Under the pieces are notes generated by a model. That model ran no database searches, was not told the DNA's origin, and was given only the letters and a program-made list of their open reading frames with translations. From Fodinibius salipaludis (GTDB taxonomy: Bacteria > Bacteroidota > Rhodothermia > Balneolales > Balneolaceae): a stretch of DNA of 64,000 nt. This document shows positions 60,666 through 64,000 of the stretch, in pieces; within the stretch, counting starts at the first letter, position 1; every line of letters starts with the position of its first letter. The translations under genes were made by a program, and so were the position numbers. The DNA is taken from assembly GCF_002287075.1 (NCBI RefSeq), contig NZ_NSKE01000002.1, forward strand, positions 186,001 to 250,000. Direction: 5' to 3'.

Positions 60666-61305
60666 TTATTTTTTACTGATATCCGGGACTTTTACATTCT
60701 CTTCGGGATATCCTACCACTAAAAGAAGAAACGGTCGCTCATTTTCCGGACGACCTAATATTTCATTGAGAAAACCCATGGGACTGGGCGTATGAGTAAG
60801 GGAGGCTAATCCGACGTTATGAATAGCAGTGATTAATATTCCCGTTGCAATCCCAACCGATTCTTTAACAAAGTAATGCTTCTCCTTTTCACCGTTTTCT
60901 TTGATACCGTAACGCTGTGAAAATATAGCAATAAGATAGGGCGCCTCTTCCAGAAAAGGTTTATCAGCATCAGTACCAGGCGGAGCCAACGCCTCCAGCT
61001 ATTCATCAGTAGCTCTGTTCTCGTAAAATTCTTGCTCCTCCTCTTCAGCTGCCTCACGAATTTCCTTTTTAACTTCCGGATCACCGACAACCGCAAAATG
61101 CTACGGCTGCTTGTTCGCTCCATTGGGAGCCGTACCGGCCGCTCGGATACAATCTTTAATTATCTCTATTGGCACTTCTCTGCTCGAAAAATCACGCACT
61201 GTCCTGCGCCGTTTTATATCTGTATAAAACGAACGGGCTCGCTGATACATTTCTTCAACAGGATACTTTTATAGTCTGTGTGTTCCACGAATTTTTACTG
61301 CTCAT
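60666..61305 (-). pseudogene. Nitroreductase-family pseudogene (two amber codons, two frameshifts)
   Basis: Reconstructing the minus strand from the ATG at 61303-61305 gives a nitroreductase-family protein of about 213 residues ([31 protein letters not shown], the REAAEEEEQEFY helix, [32 protein letters not shown]). It has four defects: a missing A in the run at 61292-61296, a missing A in the run at 61267-61270, TAG at 61101-61103 where the family has Trp (QPxHF), and TAG at 60999-61001 where Trp is again expected (DExLEAL). Intact pieces end at 60666. Such proteins use FMN; this copy is not expected to be functional. Confidence 0.85.
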
Positions 61306-61326
61306 AATGTTGAAATAGTTTGTCTT

Positions 61327-61860
61327 TTATTTACAAATCTTACAACCAATAAGGTCAGGGTGATCCTGGACTTTTTTACCAGATCTGACATCACGCAGTA
61401 ACCACAAAATTAATATGTCCCCGCTGGCTGCAAGGGTAAAAAAGAACCCAAATCCCAGCAGCCATCCATTCTGGAAGATAAGGGCAAATAGATAGGGTAT
61501 TATACCTAACATGATCCCCGGCATTGCCACACCCCAGCGATAATTAGTTACCTCTATTGCTTCGGGACAGTGAACATAAGGCGTCAACACCATCCACTTA
61601 AATCCAAAATGAATTTTCTCCCACGGAATATCATCCATCCACCACCAGCTTAAAGCATGGATAAATTCATGTAAAACAATCCCCAAAAAAATAATAATTA
61701 AAAAGAACAACGGATTACCAATTCCCTGAATAATATCTACCCCAAAGGATGACCACCCATAAAGAAACCCATAGGGGATATAATATCCCACGATAATAGG
61801 AATATAAGCTAACAATGAGTACATATTAGCTTCCCAAAAAGATAGCGTATACTTCTTCAT
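61327..61860 (-). CDS. DUF3267 family membrane metalloprotease-like protein
   Basis: A 177-residue membrane protein with about five spans. The zinc-type motif HEFIH lies in a helix (GIVLHEFIHALSWWWMDD, residues 63-80), followed by FGFKWMVLTPYVHCPEAIEV, the pattern of DUF3267 proteins, a group related to M50 intramembrane proteases. The third ligand in such proteins is not clear here. It is the gene upstream of the nitroreductase pseudogene, 21 bases away. Function unknown; regulated proteolysis is possible. Confidence 0.82.
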   Translation of the reverse strand: MKKYTLSFWEANMYSLLAYIPIIVGYYIPYGFLYGWSSFGVDIIQGIGNPLFFLIIIFLGIVLHEFIHALSWWWMDDIPWEKIHFGFKWMVLTPYVHCPEAIEVTNYRWGVAMPGIMLGIIPYLFALIFQNGWLLGFGFFFTLAASGDILILWLLRDVRSGKKVQDHPDLIGCKICK

Positions 61861-61914
61861 ATCGGTGTTTCTCCTTTTATATTGCCTTTTAGACTATACT
61901 AAATCAATAAAGAT

Positions 61915-64000
61915 TTAATCATAACTCCCATTTTCTCTACCCGTTTTCAAAAATTCCACCCACTCCCACTCTTGTTGCAATCGGTCGCGATAGCGATTTC
62001 GCAATGGTAATTTACTTAACTGCACCATAAGCTGTTTAGCCAAAACTATATTATTTTGAAATATTAAGTAATGAATCAACTGCTGGTAATCATCGAAATA
62101 TTTTTTATCCAGCGATGCCTCCAATAACTGATGGGCATACAGTTCCACCATTTGCCACTTCTCCTGTTCTATTGCTTTGCGGACACTTCGAATCTTTGTC
62201 CGGTATAGTGCCTCATTAAAAGCAGCAGAATCAGGTAGCATATTATCGTAGGTCATCTGGCGATATATTTCCCACTGTAACCGATTATTCCGCGTTTCCA
62301 ACGCCGGTTTTAGCAACGAGTCCGAATTTTCCTCAAACAACTGCTTACCTTCTGAAAGATGTCGATCTGCCATTTCCCAATCACCAACCATGGCAAAGGC
62401 ATCCGCATAAAGAAGCTGTAAATCAACTGTCGTATCGACAAGCACTGCCGCCTGACGCACTTTTGGGGACTGCCCCTCTATCAAATTACGATAGCTCCAC
62501 CCGGTTTTAATGGGAGCTGTGCTATCCGCTTCAACCAAGGCCCGGTCTAAAAATTGCAACGCCCGTGCGGTATCCTGATTCGCCAGAGAAAAGCGATAAT
62601 TATCATGGGCAGTAGCAAAATCAGAAACTACATGCGGACACTCTTTTTCAAATAGCGATCGCATCCCAAAAATACGCCGTGCAACCTGTTGATCTATGGT
62701 ATCTGTGTCAACGGTATCCAACACAGCATGCCATTCACTCGTCAATGTTTGCCAATCCGTTTGATACGCTTCTGCAATACCTCCTGTTTGGTAAGCTTTT
62801 TTCAGATATTCTATGGGATAATTCTGCATCAAAAACCGTACAAAAGATCCGCTTGTGGTATAATTAACGCCCGATCGTCCGCCGTAAAATCCCCAAAACG
62901 AAAATGCCCTTTCCAGTTCTTCTGCTGAAGGATATGGCTTTTCGGATACCACTAATTGGTGAATCGTTGAGGTCGATGAGGAACCTCCGTCAATAGCCAC
63001 GGCAATGCCTTCAATCAGTCCGATAGTCCAGCTGGCGTTAAACCAGTTGCCAAACTTTTTGGACATCACGTGCACCAACTCATGTTTGAGGCTGCTGGAA
63101 ATTTGCTCTTTGGCGATATGCAATTGATCCTGCTCTAACCACACCGGTACATAACTGGTGAACTTGGCGCCCACCAACTCCTTTTTCTGCCAGGGATGTC
63201 CGTATAAATAGCTTTCTATTTTATCTGCAGTATCTCTCTCAGTCAGTGCAAGCTGATTGGAAATCTGATCAAAATAAAACTCGTGCTCTTTCGCCAGCAA
63301 ATTTATTTCGTAATCACTGTACAGCCGCTGATGGTAATACAGCTCAAAGTGCTCGGTGGATTGATGTCCGCCCAAGACTTTTTGTAGATGTGATCGCGGG
63401 GAGTTAATGCCTAACTCGGTTAGCTGTGTATAACTGATTAAGATTGCAACTGCCGAAAATCCCACCACCCATTTCGAATATCGATCTTTATCCAAAACTG
63501 GAATGTGCCAGAGAAGGATAGCCCACAACAACGTCAGCATGCGAAAAAAGCCGGTTGCTCTATTTACTCTCACAACCTCATCATAAATGGGTCCCGGCCA
63601 ACCACCCCAAACGTGATTAAAAAAATACACCTGCGGATAGGTCAGCAGTTCAATCAGCAGAATGCCAATCCCGATAAATAACAGAATGCCAACCGTTATC
63701 GCCTTGGCATAGGATAATTTTAGGCTTCGAATTAGTCGACCGATTGCATATCCAAAGAAGACGCTGGGCAGTGGAAACAGCAACCAGTAGGCCAGCCCAT
63801 GAATACTAAAACAGCCGGTAAGCAACGCATTTACAAGTAATGGCAAGCCTATCAAGAACAGGTAGCCGGTAATTTGCAAGGCCACATGAAAATCTCTTTC
63901 TGTGGATTTGTTGGTAGCCGAAATTCCAGCCCAGAAACATCCCACCAGAGAAATAAGTATGGCAGATTCGATGTGGAAGTCGCCGACCAAAGGGATAGAA
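61915..64000 (-). CDS. Membrane protein with gluzincin-type peptidase domain (partial, runs off window end)
   Basis: The frame is open to the window end (64000), so the 5' end is missing; a TTG at 63990 is only an internal possible start. The visible 690 residues begin with about seven membrane spans (through residue 190, counted from 63990), then a soluble domain. It has a HELVH zinc motif (His303, Glu304, His307) and a third-ligand Glu327 (GLIEGIA), the pattern of M1-like gluzincins. The C-terminal 250 residues look like TPR-type helices. Role and substrate unknown. Next downstream is the DUF3267 gene, 54 bases away. Confidence 0.8.
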   Translation of the reverse strand, partial: SIPLVGDFHIESAILISLVGCFWAGISATNKSTERDFHVALQITGYLFLIGLPLLVNALLTGCFSIHGLAYWLLFPLPSVFFGYAIGRLIRSLKLSYAKAITVGILLFIGIGILLIELLTYPQVYFFNHVWGGWPGPIYDEVVRVNRATGFFRMLTLLWAILLWHIPVLDKDRYSKWVVGFSAVAILISYTQLTELGINSPRSHLQKVLGGHQSTEHFELYYHQRLYSDYEINLLAKEHEFYFDQISNQLALTERDTADKIESYLYGHPWQKKELVGAKFTSYVPVWLEQDQLHIAKEQISSSLKHELVHVMSKKFGNWFNASWTIGLIEGIAVAIDGGSSSTSTIHQLVVSEKPYPSAEELERAFSFWGFYGGRSGVNYTTSGSFVRFLMQNYPIEYLKKAYQTGGIAEAYQTDWQTLTSEWHAVLDTVDTDTIDQQVARRIFGMRSLFEKECPHVVSDFATAHDNYRFSLANQDTARALQFLDRALVEADSTAPIKTGWSYRNLIEGQSPKVRQAAVLVDTTVDLQLLYADAFAMVGDWEMADRHLSEGKQLFEENSDSLLKPALETRNNRLQWEIYRQMTYDNMLPDSAAFNEALYRTKIRSVRKAIEQEKWQMVELYAHQLLEASLDKKYFDDYQQLIHYLIFQNNIVLAKQLMVQLSKLPLRNRYRDRLQQEWEWVEFLKTGRENGSYD

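Noticed and set aside
15095..61103. Recoding of TAG as Trp or Tyr, suggested by three amber codons at aromatic positions (15095, 60999, 61101).
   Set aside because: Well-conserved genes such as gpsA, rpsP and trmD end normally at TAG at their family lengths, and the nitroreductase gene also has two frameshifts. Gene decay or sequence error explains the data better.

Overview
The window reads as chromosomal DNA of a free-living, probably Gram-negative bacterium of the FCB group, most likely Balneolota/Rhodothermota (Balneola, Gracilimonas or Fodinibius-like). The grounds are many lipobox lipoproteins, TonB-C and SirB1-type proteins, FtsX/MacB permeases of the Bacteroidota style, candidate promoters of the TTTG-N19-21-TAnnTTTG type, a DivIVA gene, and moderate GC. 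This placement is inference from family style; no 16S rRNA lies in the window. Coding is dense on both strands, and no tRNA or CRISPR array was seen.

Layout. 0-5.4 kb (minus): edge of an AlbA/Schlafen-type gene, plsY-gpsA phospholipid synthesis, then lpdA, lipB and lipA for lipoylation. 5.5-11.1 kb: a DUF985 cupin, two tandem zinc-protease-like lipoproteins, prfC, a DUF72 protein and a fatty-acid hydroxylase. 11.2-19.4 kb (minus): an export cluster of HlyD-type adaptor, ATPase, two FtsX/MacB permeases and an interposed serine hydrolase; the second permease carries an in-frame amber codon. 20-28.9 kb: a double glycosyltransferase with TPRs, a SirB1-like protein, arginine deiminase, a site-2 protease, a four-helix-bundle gene inside a near-perfect inverted repeat, smpB, mtfA and an OsmC protein. 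29.1-29.5 kb: the RNase P RNA gene on the minus strand.

29.5-42 kb: a coiled-coil protein with a cysteine-less zinc-ribbon-like tail beside Nif3; YggS, two small one-helix membrane proteins and DivIVA; then a purine nucleoside phosphorylase, a TonB-C lipoprotein, an acidic protein, a lipoprotein isoaspartyl peptidase, comEC, xseB and dxs. 42-45.7 kb looks accessory: small secreted or membrane proteins and a BlaI/M56 sensor pair with twin operators. 45.8-64 kb: aat, a large metzincin, fabI, the ffh-rpsP-rimM-trmD-rplS translation/secretion cluster, a methyltransferase, uvrB, chorismate mutase-TyrA, a PAS histidine kinase, a nitroreductase pseudogene with four lesions, a DUF3267 protein and a membrane-anchored gluzincin-like protein running off the end.

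Most of the window is housekeeping. The parts that stand out are the four-helix-bundle cassette, the YggS/DivIVA cluster with two unassigned membrane proteins, the long acidic tail on ribosomal protein S16, the twin BlaI operators overlapping a promoter, and several intergenic palindromes.
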